In this document: positions 5,180-13,851 of the stretch, one piece after another
How the letters are laid out: each line of letters opens with the position of its first letter
Position numbering within the stretch: the stretch's first letter is position 1
Source of the DNA: CAZTCJ01 sp964612085
Lineage (GTDB): Bacteria; Pseudomonadota; Alphaproteobacteria; JAJFIK01
Assembly (NCBI GenBank): GCA_964612085.1
Contig: CAZTCJ010000033.1
Span: forward strand, 1-36,907
DNA: 36,907 nucleotides
Direction: 5' to 3'
The notes under the pieces: generated by a model
What the model was told of the DNA's origin: nothing
Databases searched by the model: none
Seen by the model: only the letters and a program-made list of their open reading frames with translations
Made by a program: the position numbers and the translations under genes

Positions 5180-7850
5180 GCACATCGCCCTGATCGGTCG
5201 CTCCGCCGAAATTCGGCGTGCGGACCTGGCCGGCAAAGAAAAGGGCATTCAGCAGCATCTTGTTGGTGCCGAGGAAAGTGCCCCGGAACGCCAGATTGTC
5301 GGCGAACAGGACCACCGCGCCCGCGCCATGGCGCTCGGCGATGGCCATGGGCGTACCGGCGATTTCGCCCAGGCGGCGGTCGGAGGCATACCCGCTCAAC
5401 CGGGGTTCCGCCGTGTATCGGGCCACGGTGGCCACCGGGTTTTTCGGCCGCTCCAGCACCAGGGTCGTGTTGCGGTGGGAGGCCAGAGCCCGCTTGCGAT
5501 AGCCGAAGCCGAGCGGATGGCTGATATCGAGATCGCTGGCGAAAATGGTCCCGCCGATCACGTGTTCCGCGCTTTTCAGCGACAGATCCGCGTAGTCGTA
5601 GCGCTCGGGCGCGTCCGTCTCCGCAGCCTCGGCGTCCTCCCTTTGGGCGATGGCTTCCTTCTCCTTATCGCTGAGGAGGAAGGTGTGCTGGGCCCATTGA
5701 GCGGTCTGGCGGGCGGCAATGAGCACGCCGCCTTCGCGGATCCACTGGTCGAGCCGCTCTTGGGTGCCCTTGGACAGGGATACGCGGCCGCCGGCCAGCA
5801 TGATGTGGGTGTAGCGGGACCAGTCCGCCCGGCGCAGATCCGACTGGCGCTGCAGGACCACCGGGATTCTCATGCGGTGATCGAGCAGATGCCAGATCTC
5901 GCCCGTGTCGTAATAGGACAGGCCCTCATCGAACAAGAGCAACACGGTCGGTTTGTTCAAAGGTTGGACAGAGCCTCGCGCCCCCAGGTCACGGCCTGGG
6001 GTAGGCGTCAGGCCGCTCGTGACCGCGTGCACCTCGACGCCGTCCTCGGCCGCCAGAGCGGAGACCAGGGCGTGGATCCCGTCGCGGTCCATCTCCTGGT
6101 TTTCCAGAGGCACGAAGACCGCGCCCCGCTCGAAATCGACGGGACCGCCCGCCGTCTCGACCGTCACCGGCTCGAAAGCGGCCCGCACCAGCAGATCCGC
6201 GTCGAGCAGCCGGTAAAGCGCGCGCGGGGCATAGTAAGGGCCCCAATCGAACATATAGCCGTAAGGCGCGCGGGGCGGGGCGCCGTAGCGCGGTGTCAGA
6301 TCGGCCGCGCTGTCCACTGGATCGCCCAGGGCCGTGTCGAGACTGTCGCCGAACAGGCCCGAGGTCACCGCGTTATAGGTCAGCCCATAGGCCAGCGGCA
6401 GGGTCCAGCCCGAGACATCGTAGAAAATCGCTTCCTCGAACTCATCGGCCGTCTGGAAGATTCCCTTGATCATCCGGTACTGGGGCTGGTTGAGACGAAC
6501 CGCATAGGCCTCGCCGGGCTCATAGGTGTTGCCCCCCACCGTCAGGCGGCTTTGCAGCGCGTGGACGCGCACGTCATGGCGCTCCAGCAGATCGACGAAC
6601 AGGGCAAGCCGCGAGGGATCGCCCGGCGCGGCGAAGACATAGCCCTTTTCCCGGTCGTTTTGGGCCAGGCTCGCCGTCTCGCGGAAGAAGGTCTGCTGGA
6701 AGCGCAGAAGCTCTTCGCGCTTGTCGAGCGCGCCTTGGATGCTGGTCAGGCTCGTGCGGAAGTGATTGCGGATATTGTTCGCATAGGTCTTATCGCCGTC
6801 GATGGATTCGACCACGCCGCCACGGGCCGCGCCTGCCTCGAACAAAAAGCCCACCGAGCCGTTGATCTGCGGATAGGTCGAGCCCTTCCCGATGTAAAAG
6901 TTGTCGAACAGTTCTTCGGAGAAATAGAGCTTGGCTTCGCTGTCCATGAAATCCGCATGGTACTGAGCGATTTCGCCTGCCAGCCGCCGTGCTTCGTCAG
7001 GAATGAGCGGGTTCCGGCGGGTCGGCGTGCCCGGATGGAAGTAGTAGGTCGCATCCGAGCCCATCTCGTGATAGTCCGCCGTCAGATTGGGCTTCCAATA
7101 ATGCCATTTGGCAAGCCAGGCCTTGGATTCCGGCTGGCTTTGCAACAGCCACTGGCGGTTCAGATCGAACCAGTAATGGTTCGTGCGCGCCTCGATCCAC
7201 AAGTCATGCTGGACATGGAACGGGTCGGCCACCGGCACAGTCGCCGAGAAGCGCTCCACATGATCCACCCGGCGGCTGTGGCCGTCCGGATTGAAGATGG
7301 CGGTGATCAGGATGACGCTGTTTTCCAGCGTCTCGTCGATCTCCGGCCCTTGCGCCGCCGCCAGGTGATAGAGCGTCGGCACGGCGGCATCCATGCCGCT
7401 CGATTCCGCTCCGTGGACGCCGTAATTGATCCAGGTGACGACCGGTCCGTCGGTGCCGCCCGCGCCGCTTGCGGCACGCTCCAGATGGGCTTGGCGGATC
7501 TCGTCGATACGGGCGAGGTTCTCCGGGCTTGAGACCACGAAGAACAGGATCGGGCGCCCTTCATGGCTGAAGCCGATGGTCTCCACCGTCACGCGGTCCG
7601 ACTGATCGGCCAGACCGCGCAAGTATCTCACCATTCCTTCATAGCGCACGGGCTTGTCGCCCAGCCCATGGCCCAGCGCGTCATCCGGTGTCGTGATCGC
7701 GCCGTCATAGCTGACCCCATCTACCAGAAAATAATCGAGCGGTTCGGCCCTGAGCGGGGCGGTGACGGCCAGAAGGAGCCCTGCTACAAGGCCGGCCGCG
7801 AAACGCAGCCCTCGGGTCTGGGCCAAACCCGGAAAAGTGCAACGGAACAT
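5175..7850 (-). CDS. Secreted M14-family zinc carboxypeptidase
   Basis: An 891-residue exported metallopeptidase. Residues 14-35 are a signal peptide (ends LRAEP). The zinc-binding HxxE is HGAE at 146-149, with INYGVHG before it; the third zinc ligand is probably His261 in DYHEMGSD and the catalytic Glu is probably E338 in LFEAGAARGG. NPDGH near 187-191 and DLNRQW near 229-234 are also typical of large M14 proteins. The second half contains a GATase/ThuA-like alpha/beta stretch (LLLFDEGLSYYDTG, then IMLAGGR and EGGVLIAARQT), as in other roughly 850-900-residue bacterial M14 proteins. An open frame continues upstream to 8816, but that part overlaps the membrane protein at 7961-8773, so I start at the ATG 7848-7850. 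The role is probably periplasmic or outer-surface peptide or protein degradation; the substrate is unknown. The stop lies in the 15-base repeat. Confidence 0.9.
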   Translation of the reverse strand: MFRCTFPGLAQTRGLRFAAGLVAGLLLAVTAPLRAEPLDYFLVDGVSYDGAITTPDDALGHGLGDKPVRYEGMVRYLRGLADQSDRVTVETIGFSHEGRPILFFVVSSPENLARIDEIRQAHLERAASGAGGTDGPVVTWINYGVHGAESSGMDAAVPTLYHLAAAQGPEIDETLENSVILITAIFNPDGHSRRVDHVERFSATVPVADPFHVQHDLWIEARTNHYWFDLNRQWLLQSQPESKAWLAKWHYWKPNLTADYHEMGSDATYYFHPGTPTRRNPLIPDEARRLAGEIAQYHADFMDSEAKLYFSEELFDNFYIGKGSTYPQINGSVGFLFEAGAARGGVVESIDGDKTYANNIRNHFRTSLTSIQGALDKREELLRFQQTFFRETASLAQNDREKGYVFAAPGDPSRLALFVDLLERHDVRVHALQSRLTVGGNTYEPGEAYAVRLNQPQYRMIKGIFQTADEFEEAIFYDVSGWTLPLAYGLTYNAVTSGLFGDSLDTALGDPVDSAADLTPRYGAPPRAPYGYMFDWGPYYAPRALYRLLDADLLVRAAFEPVTVETAGGPVDFERGAVFVPLENQEMDRDGIHALVSALAAEDGVEVHAVTSGLTPTPGRDLGARGSVQPLNKPTVLLLFDEGLSYYDTGEIWHLLDHRMRIPVVLQRQSDLRRADWSRYTHIMLAGGRVSLSKGTQERLDQWIREGGVLIAARQTAQWAQHTFLLSDKEKEAIAQREDAEAAETDAPERYDYADLSLKSAEHVIGGTIFASDLDISHPLGFGYRKRALASHRNTTLVLERPKNPVATVARYTAEPRLSGYASDRRLGEIAGTPMAIAERHGAGAVVLFADNLAFRGTFLGTNKMLLNALFFAGQVRTPNFGGATDQGDVH

Positions 7851-7960
7851 GGAAAACCCCCGCTTCAATCCTAACGGTGCTGTGATATGTCGGAGCCACT
7901 TTAGCCGGGACGACCGCCGCCCGTCCAATCGCGCTGGGGCGCCGTCCGGCAGGGCCCCGC

Positions 7961-8773
7961 TCAGCCAGAAGGCGCAGGATTGTCCGAATAATCCGTATGC
8001 GGCGGCCGGGTGCGGCCGAATCCCTTGGCCAGAATGGCCACAAGCGCGATCACGGCAGCCAGGCCCAGCGCCCCCCAGGCCAGAAGATCTTCGCCCCGGG
8101 CCTGATTGATCACCGAAACGAAGTAAAGGCCCCAGATGATGGCGCCGCCATAGACGAGGGACCGGGCCGCCCATGTCATAATGGCAGCAGGCAGGAGCCA
8201 GACCGCCAGCACCCCCAGGGATGCCGTGGCAGGGTCGAGATCGAGCGGATTGAGCCCTGCGACCAGAGCCGCCAGCGAAAAGCCCACGGGCGAGGCGATG
8301 GTCAGCCAGCCCGCCAGCCCGAAGATCGGCGCAAAGGCCAGATTTTTGCCCCAGCCTCTGGGCGCCGCGCGCCGGATGATCAGTATCGCAATCAGCACAG
8401 GCAGCAGGATGGCTTCCAGAATGAGAAAGCTGATCCAGCCGGGCCCGATCAGCGGCGTGACGACCGCCCAGATGGCGTTGGCCCAATAGCTCGCCACGGC
8501 GAGCCAACCCACCTGGCGGACCAGGGGATCGCGCAATTGCGCGGGGAAGGCGTGATAGATGGCAAAGGCGAGCGAGCCGCCATAAAGCGGCAGCCAGATC
8601 ACGAAAGCCAAGCCGGCCGGGACCAGCAGGGTCTGGTTTTCGTTGGAGCGCCGGCTGATTGTTTGGTCGATCCCAAGCAGTTCGGGGAAAAACGCGAACA
8701 GGGCCTGGCAGATGGCGCCGGTGATCAGCAAGCCCGCGCGCAGCCAATCGAGCGCCGTGATGGAATAAGGCAT
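7961..8773 (-). CDS. TspO-like (tryptophan-rich sensory) membrane protein
   Basis: A 270-residue hydrophobic protein with about seven to eight membrane segments. Near residues 51-90 it has VPAGLAFVIW, then LYGGSLAFAIY, then a cluster ending YWANAIW. This matches the long-form tryptophan-rich sensory proteins related to TspO/MBR, where PAGxxFxIWxxIY is the hallmark. TspO proteins bind porphyrins or similar ligands in the outer or inner membrane and affect stress and tetrapyrrole metabolism. The long form is less well understood, so no ligand is claimed. The gene is leftward, 110 bases upstream of the M14 peptidase, and divergent from the oxidoreductase at 8916. Palindromes lie just upstream (8793-8818). 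Confidence 0.75.
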   Translation of the reverse strand: MPYSITALDWLRAGLLITGAICQALFAFFPELLGIDQTISRRSNENQTLLVPAGLAFVIWLPLYGGSLAFAIYHAFPAQLRDPLVRQVGWLAVASYWANAIWAVVTPLIGPGWISFLILEAILLPVLIAILIIRRAAPRGWGKNLAFAPIFGLAGWLTIASPVGFSLAALVAGLNPLDLDPATASLGVLAVWLLPAAIMTWAARSLVYGGAIIWGLYFVSVINQARGEDLLAWGALGLAAVIALVAILAKGFGRTRPPHTDYSDNPAPSG

Positions 8774-8792
8774 GATGCGTTTCCCCTCTATC

Positions 8793-8818
8793 TTGGTTTG
8801 TTTGGCGGTTAACCAAAC
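8793..8818. promoter_or_regulatory. Nested palindromes in the TspO-like/oxidoreductase divergent promoter
   Basis: GGTTAACC (8807-8814) is a perfect palindrome. GTTTGG (8800-8805) mirrors CCAAAC (8813-8818), and TTGGTT (8793-8798) mirrors AACCAA (8811-8816). They lie 20-45 bases upstream of the TspO-like start and about 100 bases upstream of the divergent oxidoreductase, a plausible operator for a dimeric regulator such as a TetR-type protein. Confidence 0.35.
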
Positions 8819-8915
8819 AGATCTACGGGATGGCGGGGCGGATGGTTCATCGGGGCGGAATATGCTCTAAACCATGCAAGCATCCGGTCATCGGTCAAAG
8901 AAGAGGAAGCGGTTC

Positions 8916-9659
8916 ATGCTCAATGCTATGCAGGAGAAGCTGTGCAAGACCAGCAGCTGGGATTTTTCCGATCTGAAAGCGCTGTTTCTGAATTGCACGC
9001 TCAAGAAATCGCCCGAACTGTCCCACACGGAAGGGCTGATCCGCATCGCCCGTGAAATCATGGAAAAAAACGGGGTGACGACCGAGACCTTGCGTCCCGT
9101 GGATTACAAAATCGCAACGGGCGTGCAGCCCGACATGGTGGATCATGGCTGGGATGCCGACGATTGGCCGGAGATCTTCCGGAAGGTTCAGGGGTCTGAC
9201 ATTCTGGTGGTGACCACGCCGGTCTGGCTGGGCGAGAAATCATCCGTCTGCACCCAGGTGATCGAGCGGCTTTACGGCAATTCCCATCTTCTGAACGAGC
9301 ACGGGCAATATGCCTATTACGGACGGGTCGGCGGCTGTCTCGTGACCGGTAACGAGGACGGCGCCAAACATTGCGCCATGAATGTCCTCTATTCGCTCCA
9401 GCATCTGGGTTATGTGATCCCGCCCCAGGCCGATGCGGGCTGGATCGGCGAGGCGGGGCCCGGGCCGTCTTATCTGGACGACCGCTCAGGCGGCCCGGAA
9501 AACGACTTCACCAACCGCAACACCACCTTCATGACCTGGAACCTGCTGCATCTGGCGCGCATGATCAAGGACGCAGGCGGCATTCCCGCCCACGGCAATC
9601 AGCGTTCGGAATGGGATGCGGGCTGCCATGTGGATAATCCCAATCCGGATTATCGGTAG
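8916..9659 (+). CDS. Flavodoxin-fold NAD(P)H-dependent oxidoreductase
   Basis: A 247-residue protein of the FMN-reductase/flavodoxin-like superfamily. The first strand and phosphate loop are LKALFLNCTLKKSPELSHT, followed near residue 100 by DILVVTTPVWLGEKSS, the second flavin-contact loop, and VGGCLVTGNEDG, the third. Such enzymes bind FMN and reduce quinones, nitro compounds or metals with NAD(P)H; the substrate here is unknown. I choose the ATG at 8916 because AAGAGGAAG lies six bases upstream; an in-frame ATG at 8874 has no ribosome site. It is divergent from the TspO-like gene and convergent with the exported protein at 9737, with a hairpin between. Confidence 0.85.
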   Translation: MLNAMQEKLCKTSSWDFSDLKALFLNCTLKKSPELSHTEGLIRIAREIMEKNGVTTETLRPVDYKIATGVQPDMVDHGWDADDWPEIFRKVQGSDILVVTTPVWLGEKSSVCTQVIERLYGNSHLLNEHGQYAYYGRVGGCLVTGNEDGAKHCAMNVLYSLQHLGYVIPPQADAGWIGEAGPGPSYLDDRSGGPENDFTNRNTTFMTWNLLHLARMIKDAGGIPAHGNQRSEWDAGCHVDNPNPDYR

Positions 9660-9695
9660 AGTCTCTATTCTGGAGTGGGCTGGCCAGGTATCCGA

Positions 9696-9717
9696 AAATG
9701 CGTCTCATGGCGCATTT
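9696..9717. terminator. Bidirectional hairpin between convergent genes
   Basis: AAATGCG (9696-9702) pairs with CGCATTT (9711-9717) around an eight-base loop, between the 3' ends of two convergent genes. The A and T ends of the arms supply short U-tracts in both directions. Confidence 0.5.
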
Positions 9718-9736
9718 CCAAAAAGACTGAACGGTG

Positions 9737-10744
9737 TCAGAAGGCCTCCATGCACTCGGCCACCGCATCGCCCACGGCCTTGACGCAGGCATTGTAGGTG
9801 CTTGCGTCGAAGATGTTGCAGTCCGACAGGCCGCTCTGGGCCGCCGCGATGCACTCTTCAAGCGTGCCGTAAGCCGTTGCGGCTTTGTCCCTGACGGCCC
9901 CGGCAACCTCTCCGGCCTTTTCGCCCACGGCGCCGCCGACCTTGCCCCCGATCGCGATGACCGACCGGGTGATATCGCCGGTTTTCTCAAGCACGGCGCC
10001 GACCGTCTTGACGATTACATCCTTGCTTTTCCCGGCGATGGCGGTGCCGAACCCGATCGCGGCCCCGGCCTTGTCCACGATCACGCCCACGAGGCGCGTT
10101 ATGGTCTCCTCCAGGAAGGATCCGATCTTGCCGGCGGCGGAGTCCGGGCCGCACAGGAGCGCCTCGCGCTTGGCGTTCAGGCTGCCGATGATCCGGTCCA
10201 GGGCGGTGAGGTCGTCGTAATCCGCCGGTTCCGGAGTATCCGTCTTGCCGGGGGCGGATACCGGCGAAAACTTGACCCGGGTGGCCGCCATCTTCTGATC
10301 GGTGTCCAGATTGAGACCGACGATGAGCGGGCCCAGATCGGCCCGGCCGCTTTCCAGGTGCCGTTTCGCTGCCTCCAGCGTGCCCTGGCGGCTCAGCCAT
10401 TCGGCGAGCCGGGCCCGGAACTGCGGGCTGGCCATGGCCTTTTCCACGATCTCGGCCTGCATGGAGCGCACGAAGCGCGCGGGCTCCATGACCGACAGGA
10501 CGCGGGCGCTGGCCAGCGCCTGATTGGAGCGTCCGCGCTCGCCCGTTCCGGACGGCGACCGGCGGGAGGGGATCAGTTGGCGCAGCACCGTCCGGTGATA
10601 CCCGATATCAGTTTTGGCGGTCACCGCCCTGTCCCTGGACTGAGCGAAAGACGGCTCCGCGAACGCTGCCGTGACAACCGCCAGGGCGGCAATCGCCATC
10701 AGTATCGCCGTCCACGGATGGTTGCGTTTCTTTTCCCTCACCAT
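9737..10744 (-). CDS. Exported protein of unknown function
   Basis: A 335-residue protein I do not recognise. Basic N-terminus and a hydrophobic segment at 11-34 ending FAEPSFAQS give a good signal peptide. The middle (80-200) is helical and charged. Residues about 205-300 are Gly/Ala/Val-rich with repeated G-K/E-x-G-x-x-x-G spacing (for example KVGGAVGEKAGEVAGAV), which could be an amphipathic or membrane-inserting stretch. The last 50 residues contain several Cys (LEECIAAA, LSDCNIF, YNACV, AECMEAF), suggesting disulfides in the periplasm. The ATG is preceded by AAGGGGGG. It follows the carotenoid oxygenase gene by 36 bases on the same strand, so the two may be co-transcribed, with no obvious functional link. 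Confidence 0.7.
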   Translation of the reverse strand: MVREKKRNHPWTAILMAIAALAVVTAAFAEPSFAQSRDRAVTAKTDIGYHRTVLRQLIPSRRSPSGTGERGRSNQALASARVLSVMEPARFVRSMQAEIVEKAMASPQFRARLAEWLSRQGTLEAAKRHLESGRADLGPLIVGLNLDTDQKMAATRVKFSPVSAPGKTDTPEPADYDDLTALDRIIGSLNAKREALLCGPDSAAGKIGSFLEETITRLVGVIVDKAGAAIGFGTAIAGKSKDVIVKTVGAVLEKTGDITRSVIAIGGKVGGAVGEKAGEVAGAVRDKAATAYGTLEECIAAAQSGLSDCNIFDASTYNACVKAVGDAVAECMEAF

Positions 10745-10780
10745 GATATCCCCCCCTTTGTGATCCTGTCCGCGTGGCGC

Positions 10781-12109
10781 TCAAAGATGCGACAGATCCA
10801 TCCAGTTGCCGTGAAAGCCCTGGGGCACCCGGCGCGGCAGGCGCAGCCGGGCCACTTCCGGCAATTTGGTCTGGCTTGCATCCAGGATGACGAAATCGCT
10901 GGTATTTGTCCGTGTGCTGTAGACATAACCCATGAGCCAGCCCTCGTCCTGACCCGGCCCGCCGGGCACGAAGGTAAACTCGCTCAAGACGGCGTCCGCG
11001 CCGAACTCGCGATAGGTGCCCGTGTGACCCTTGAAGTCGTATTTGACGATCTGGGTGAAGGCGCCCCATTCCGTGGCGCTGGCGGCCGCGAACACGGTCT
11101 GATGGATGCCGGCGGTGCGGCGGTCGTCGATCCGGGGAAACTCGATGGCCCGGTTGTCGAGGGCCTGTTCGCTGACGGCGCCGGTGGTCAGATTGATCTG
11201 CCAGCGGTGCAGATGCGCCGTCTGCTGAAAAGTGTCGGGCGAGCCTTGCCAGAGGCTCGGATAGCGCGCCACATCGACGATGATCTGTCCGTCCGAGGTA
11301 TCGAACGCATTGGCCGGGTGGAAGACATAGCAGGGCTCGATCTCGAACCAGCGGGTCTGCTCGGCCGAGCCGCCACGGGGCATGACGCCGAGACGGGCGC
11401 CGTAATCGTCACTCCACTGATAGGGAAAGCGCCCCTGTCCGGCGAGCGCCATGTCAAAGACGATGGGCAGGTCCATGAACACCACATAGCGCTCGGTCAA
11501 CGCGAAATCGTGGATCATGGTCGGCCCCTTGACGGGCACGGGGAAACTGTCGAGAAGTGCGCCGTCGCCGCCGATGCGGTGATAGGTCAGATAGGGCTCG
11601 ACGAACTGATAGCCGAAGGCGTGCATCTCGCCCGTCCGGGGGCAGATTTTCGGATGGGCCGTGAAGGAGGCCTGGAGCTTGCCGTTGAAATCGTAAGGGC
11701 CGAGGGTTTCAAGCTCGGGCGTGACTTCTGTCGGAAAGCTCGATTCCACCAGCGCGAAGAGTTTTTTGTTGAACGGCACGATATGGGTATTGGCCGCCGC
11801 CACCGTATGGTCGATGGTGAAATCGTCGCGGATCAGCGACTGGCCTTCGAGCTGTTTCGTCCGGACCCAGCGGTTTTTATACCAGAGCGCCTTGCCGTCC
11901 TTCAGCCGTACCCCGTGGAGCATGCCGTCGCCCACGAACCAGTGGATCGAGGTGCCCGATTGCGGATTGGGACCGTTGCGGACGTAAAGCCCGTCGAGAT
12001 CGGGCGGGATCGCGCCCTCGACCGTCAATTCGGTCAAGAGTGCCTCATCGGGCACCGGCGCGTAGTTGCCGCGCAGATGGAAGCCTTCCTCGGTGACGCT
12101 GTTGGTCAT
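10781..12109 (-). CDS. Carotenoid cleavage oxygenase family protein
   Basis: A 442-residue member of the RPE65/carotenoid-lignostilbene oxygenase family, non-heme Fe(II) enzymes that split an alkene double bond with O2. The four conserved His ligands are visible: H152 (TAHPK), H200 (MIHDF), H264 (VFHPAN) and H433 in the C-terminal GFHGNW signature. LYVRNGPNP at 41-49 is the typical N-terminal motif. Length is normal and no signal peptide is seen. Substrates in the family range from carotenoids and apocarotenals to stilbenes and isoeugenol; the sequence alone does not decide. The ATG has AAAGG upstream. The gene is divergent from HMG-CoA lyase across about 300 bases. Confidence 0.92.
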   Translation of the reverse strand: MTNSVTEEGFHLRGNYAPVPDEALLTELTVEGAIPPDLDGLYVRNGPNPQSGTSIHWFVGDGMLHGVRLKDGKALWYKNRWVRTKQLEGQSLIRDDFTIDHTVAAANTHIVPFNKKLFALVESSFPTEVTPELETLGPYDFNGKLQASFTAHPKICPRTGEMHAFGYQFVEPYLTYHRIGGDGALLDSFPVPVKGPTMIHDFALTERYVVFMDLPIVFDMALAGQGRFPYQWSDDYGARLGVMPRGGSAEQTRWFEIEPCYVFHPANAFDTSDGQIIVDVARYPSLWQGSPDTFQQTAHLHRWQINLTTGAVSEQALDNRAIEFPRIDDRRTAGIHQTVFAAASATEWGAFTQIVKYDFKGHTGTYREFGADAVLSEFTFVPGGPGQDEGWLMGYVYSTRTNTSDFVILDASQTKLPEVARLRLPRRVPQGFHGNWMDLSHL

Positions 12110-12290
12110 GGCTGAACCTTTGTCTGAGAGCCATTAGAAATGGCGGGCTGCGTCCGAGAGTCTGAACACATTAACAGCGGCCAGCCGCCAAGCACTATTA
12201 TAACCAGTATACCCATCCCTTCTGGAAACGCGGAACGATCTGCTGGGATGAGCGCCATGACAGTCCTTGAGAAACGGCGCCTATCCCCAT

Positions 12291-12314
12291 AGAGCTAGTA
12301 TAAGAGCTAGTATA
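12291..12314. repeat. Two tandem copies of a 12-base unit in the 12110-12415 intergenic gap
   Basis: AGAGCTAGTATA occurs twice back to back, followed by a partial third start (AGGGTAG). It lies about 100 bases upstream of the HMG-CoA lyase start, in a 306-base gap with no gene. Each unit contains CTAG and a TAGTATA that could act as a -10 element. The rest of the gap shows nothing I can name. Confidence 0.6.
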
Positions 12315-12415
12315 AGGGTAGCAGGGACAGGGCCGCGTCACGACATGATCGTGCCTGAAGGGCAGGCGGGTGTGCCGTGCCGGAGTGAGACAAAACGGAC
12401 CGAAGGAGAAGCGCC

Positions 12416-13348
12416 ATGCATGAGTTCGGCAGCGATCTTGTGGTCGATATCCAGGATGTGGGGCCGCGCGACGGTCTTCAGAACGAACCCGTCGAGGTCT
12501 CCACCGCCGACAAGATCCGGTTTATTGGGCTCCTGGTGGAGGCCGGGTTAAAGCGCGTCGAAGTGGCGAGCTTCGTGAACCCCAAGCGGGTGCCGCGCAT
12601 GGCCGACGGGGAGGCGGTGATCGACGGCCTGACCCAGCGCGACGGTGTCGTTTATTCCGGCCTCGTCCTGAATGCTCGGGGCCTTGAGCGGGCGCGGCGC
12701 GCGGCGATCCAGGAAATCGGCGTCGTGGCCGTCGCCACCGACACCTTCGGTCAGAAGAACCAGGGCCAAAGCGCCTCGGACTCCGTGACCATGGCGCGAA
12801 CCTCCGTACGGGAAGCGACGGAAGCGGGTCTGCGCACGGTGGTCGTCGTCTCGGTGGCCTTTGGCTGTCCTTATGAAGGCGAGGTGCCGGCGTCCCGCGT
12901 CATCGACATCGTGCGCTCGGTGGCGGAAAGCGGGCCGACCGAAATCACCCTGGCCGACACGATCGGCGCGGCTGTGCCGACCCAGGTGCGCAGCTTGGCC
13001 GAGGCCGCCCAGGAGGCGGCCGGGTCCATTCCCCTGCGCTGTCACTTCCACAACACCCGCAGCACCGGGCTGGCCAATGTCTATGCGGCTCTGGAAGCGG
13101 GCGTGCGCCGGTTCGATTCAAGCCTGGGCGGCATTGGCGGCTGTCCGTTCGCGCCCAAGGCCACCGGCAATATCGCGACGGAAGATCTGGTGCATATGGT
13201 GGAAGGCTGCGGTTTCGATACCGGGCTCGATCTGGACCGTCTGATCGAAGCGGCCCATTGGCTTGAGAGCGTGCTGGGGCGGCCCGTGCCCGCCATGGTC
13301 TCGAAAGCGGGGCGTTTTCCTCCGCCTGCAGTTCACAAGGCTGAATAA
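12416..13348 (+). CDS. mvaB: Hydroxymethylglutaryl-CoA lyase
   Basis: Cleaves HMG-CoA to acetyl-CoA and acetoacetate, the last step of leucine breakdown. The 310 residues match the usual length. The DVGPRDGLQNE motif (15-25) carries the catalytic Arg18-Asp19 pair; HFH at 210-212 gives the two metal-binding His; and GGIGGCPFAP at 238-247 carries the conserved active-site Cys243. AAGGAG lies eight bases before the ATG. The rest of the leucine pathway (methylcrotonyl-CoA carboxylase, isovaleryl-CoA dehydrogenase) is not in the window, so this gene is isolated here. Related homocitrate-synthase-like lyases are excluded by the GGCPxxPxATGN loop. Confidence 0.93.
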   Translation: MHEFGSDLVVDIQDVGPRDGLQNEPVEVSTADKIRFIGLLVEAGLKRVEVASFVNPKRVPRMADGEAVIDGLTQRDGVVYSGLVLNARGLERARRAAIQEIGVVAVATDTFGQKNQGQSASDSVTMARTSVREATEAGLRTVVVVSVAFGCPYEGEVPASRVIDIVRSVAESGPTEITLADTIGAAVPTQVRSLAEAAQEAAGSIPLRCHFHNTRSTGLANVYAALEAGVRRFDSSLGGIGGCPFAPKATGNIATEDLVHMVEGCGFDTGLDLDRLIEAAHWLESVLGRPVPAMVSKAGRFPPPAVHKAE

Positions 13349-13354
13349 AAAGGT

Positions 13355-13387
13355 GGCGCCGATGGAGGAAGGGACTCCACCGGCGCC
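13355..13387 (-). terminator. Intrinsic terminator between convergent mvaB and DUF465 genes
   Basis: GGCGCCG-a-TGGAG (13355-13367) pairs with CTCCA-c-CGGCGCC (13375-13387). On the minus strand the stem is followed by ACC and five T, ending the leftward DUF465 transcript. It sits immediately after the mvaB stop and may serve both genes. Confidence 0.7.
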
Positions 13388-13402
13388 TGGGGGTCGAAGG
13401 CG

Positions 13403-13672
13403 CTAGAGGGACAAGGACGCCTTCGGTTTGTTCAAGGTCCGCATCACGCCGGCGATCGAGGCAATTTCTTCTTTTGCCTTCAACCGCATACGCTTCAAAC
13501 GTTGGATTACAAGCCCGTCCGGCAGAGGACGTAAACGCTCCTTTCTGATGCGCGCCTCGAGACTGGCATGCAGCTCGTGAAGGGACTGAAGCCGCTTGCT
13601 CAGACCATGCCGGGTACGCAGCCACCGGGACATGTAACGGTGCCGTTTGAGGTGAGGGGCGGATTGGGACAT
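13403..13672 (-). CDS. DUF465/YdcH-like small protein
   Basis: An 89-residue basic helical protein. The stretch LHELHASLEARI, then RPLPDGL, then IQRLKRMRLKAKEEIA matches the YdcH/DUF465 family: short two-helix proteins, common in Proteobacteria, with no firmly assigned function. The ATG at 13670-13672 has a strong AAGGAG seven bases upstream; a longer frame to 13768 exists but lacks such a site. Basic residues dominate the first 35 positions. It is divergent from the OxyR-like regulator, with a candidate OxyR site 96-110 bases upstream. Confidence 0.8.
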   Translation of the reverse strand: MSQSAPHLKRHRYMSRWLRTRHGLSKRLQSLHELHASLEARIRKERLRPLPDGLVIQRLKRMRLKAKEEIASIAGVMRTLNKPKASLSL

Positions 13673-13767
13673 GAAGCATCTCCTTGAACATGACTCGGCC
13701 CGCCTGGGACCTCTTAGGAGATAAGGGGCTGCGGAATAGAAAAAAGAACAGCCGAATATTGTTTTCA

Positions 13768-13782
13768 ATAGGACTTTCCTAT
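13768..13782. promoter_or_regulatory. OxyR-type binding site (ATAG-N7-CTAT)
   Basis: ATAGGACTTTCCTAT is a perfect 6-base-arm palindrome and fits the ATAG-N7-CTAT half-site known for OxyR. It lies 70 bases upstream of the oxyR-like start and 96 bases upstream of the DUF465 start, a normal place for autoregulation. A second good half-site at the usual spacing is not evident on either side. Confidence 0.6.
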
Positions 13783-13851
13783 AAGCCTGTCGGATGCGCT
13801 GCGGAACCGCTTCGCTGAACCCTTTGAAATGACAGGCTGGTCCACCCGTTC

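Noticed and set aside
5163..7532. 789-codon open frame on the plus strand
   Set aside because: Antisense of the M14 peptidase; no motif, while the opposite strand has a full zinc-peptidase signature.
7851..8816. N-terminal extension of the M14 peptidase to 1213 residues
   Set aside because: The added part is an out-of-frame reading of the TspO-like membrane gene; the signal peptide sits after the ATG at 7850.
9734..12115. 793-codon open frame on the plus strand
   Set aside because: Shadow of two leftward genes, including the carotenoid oxygenase with all four His ligands.
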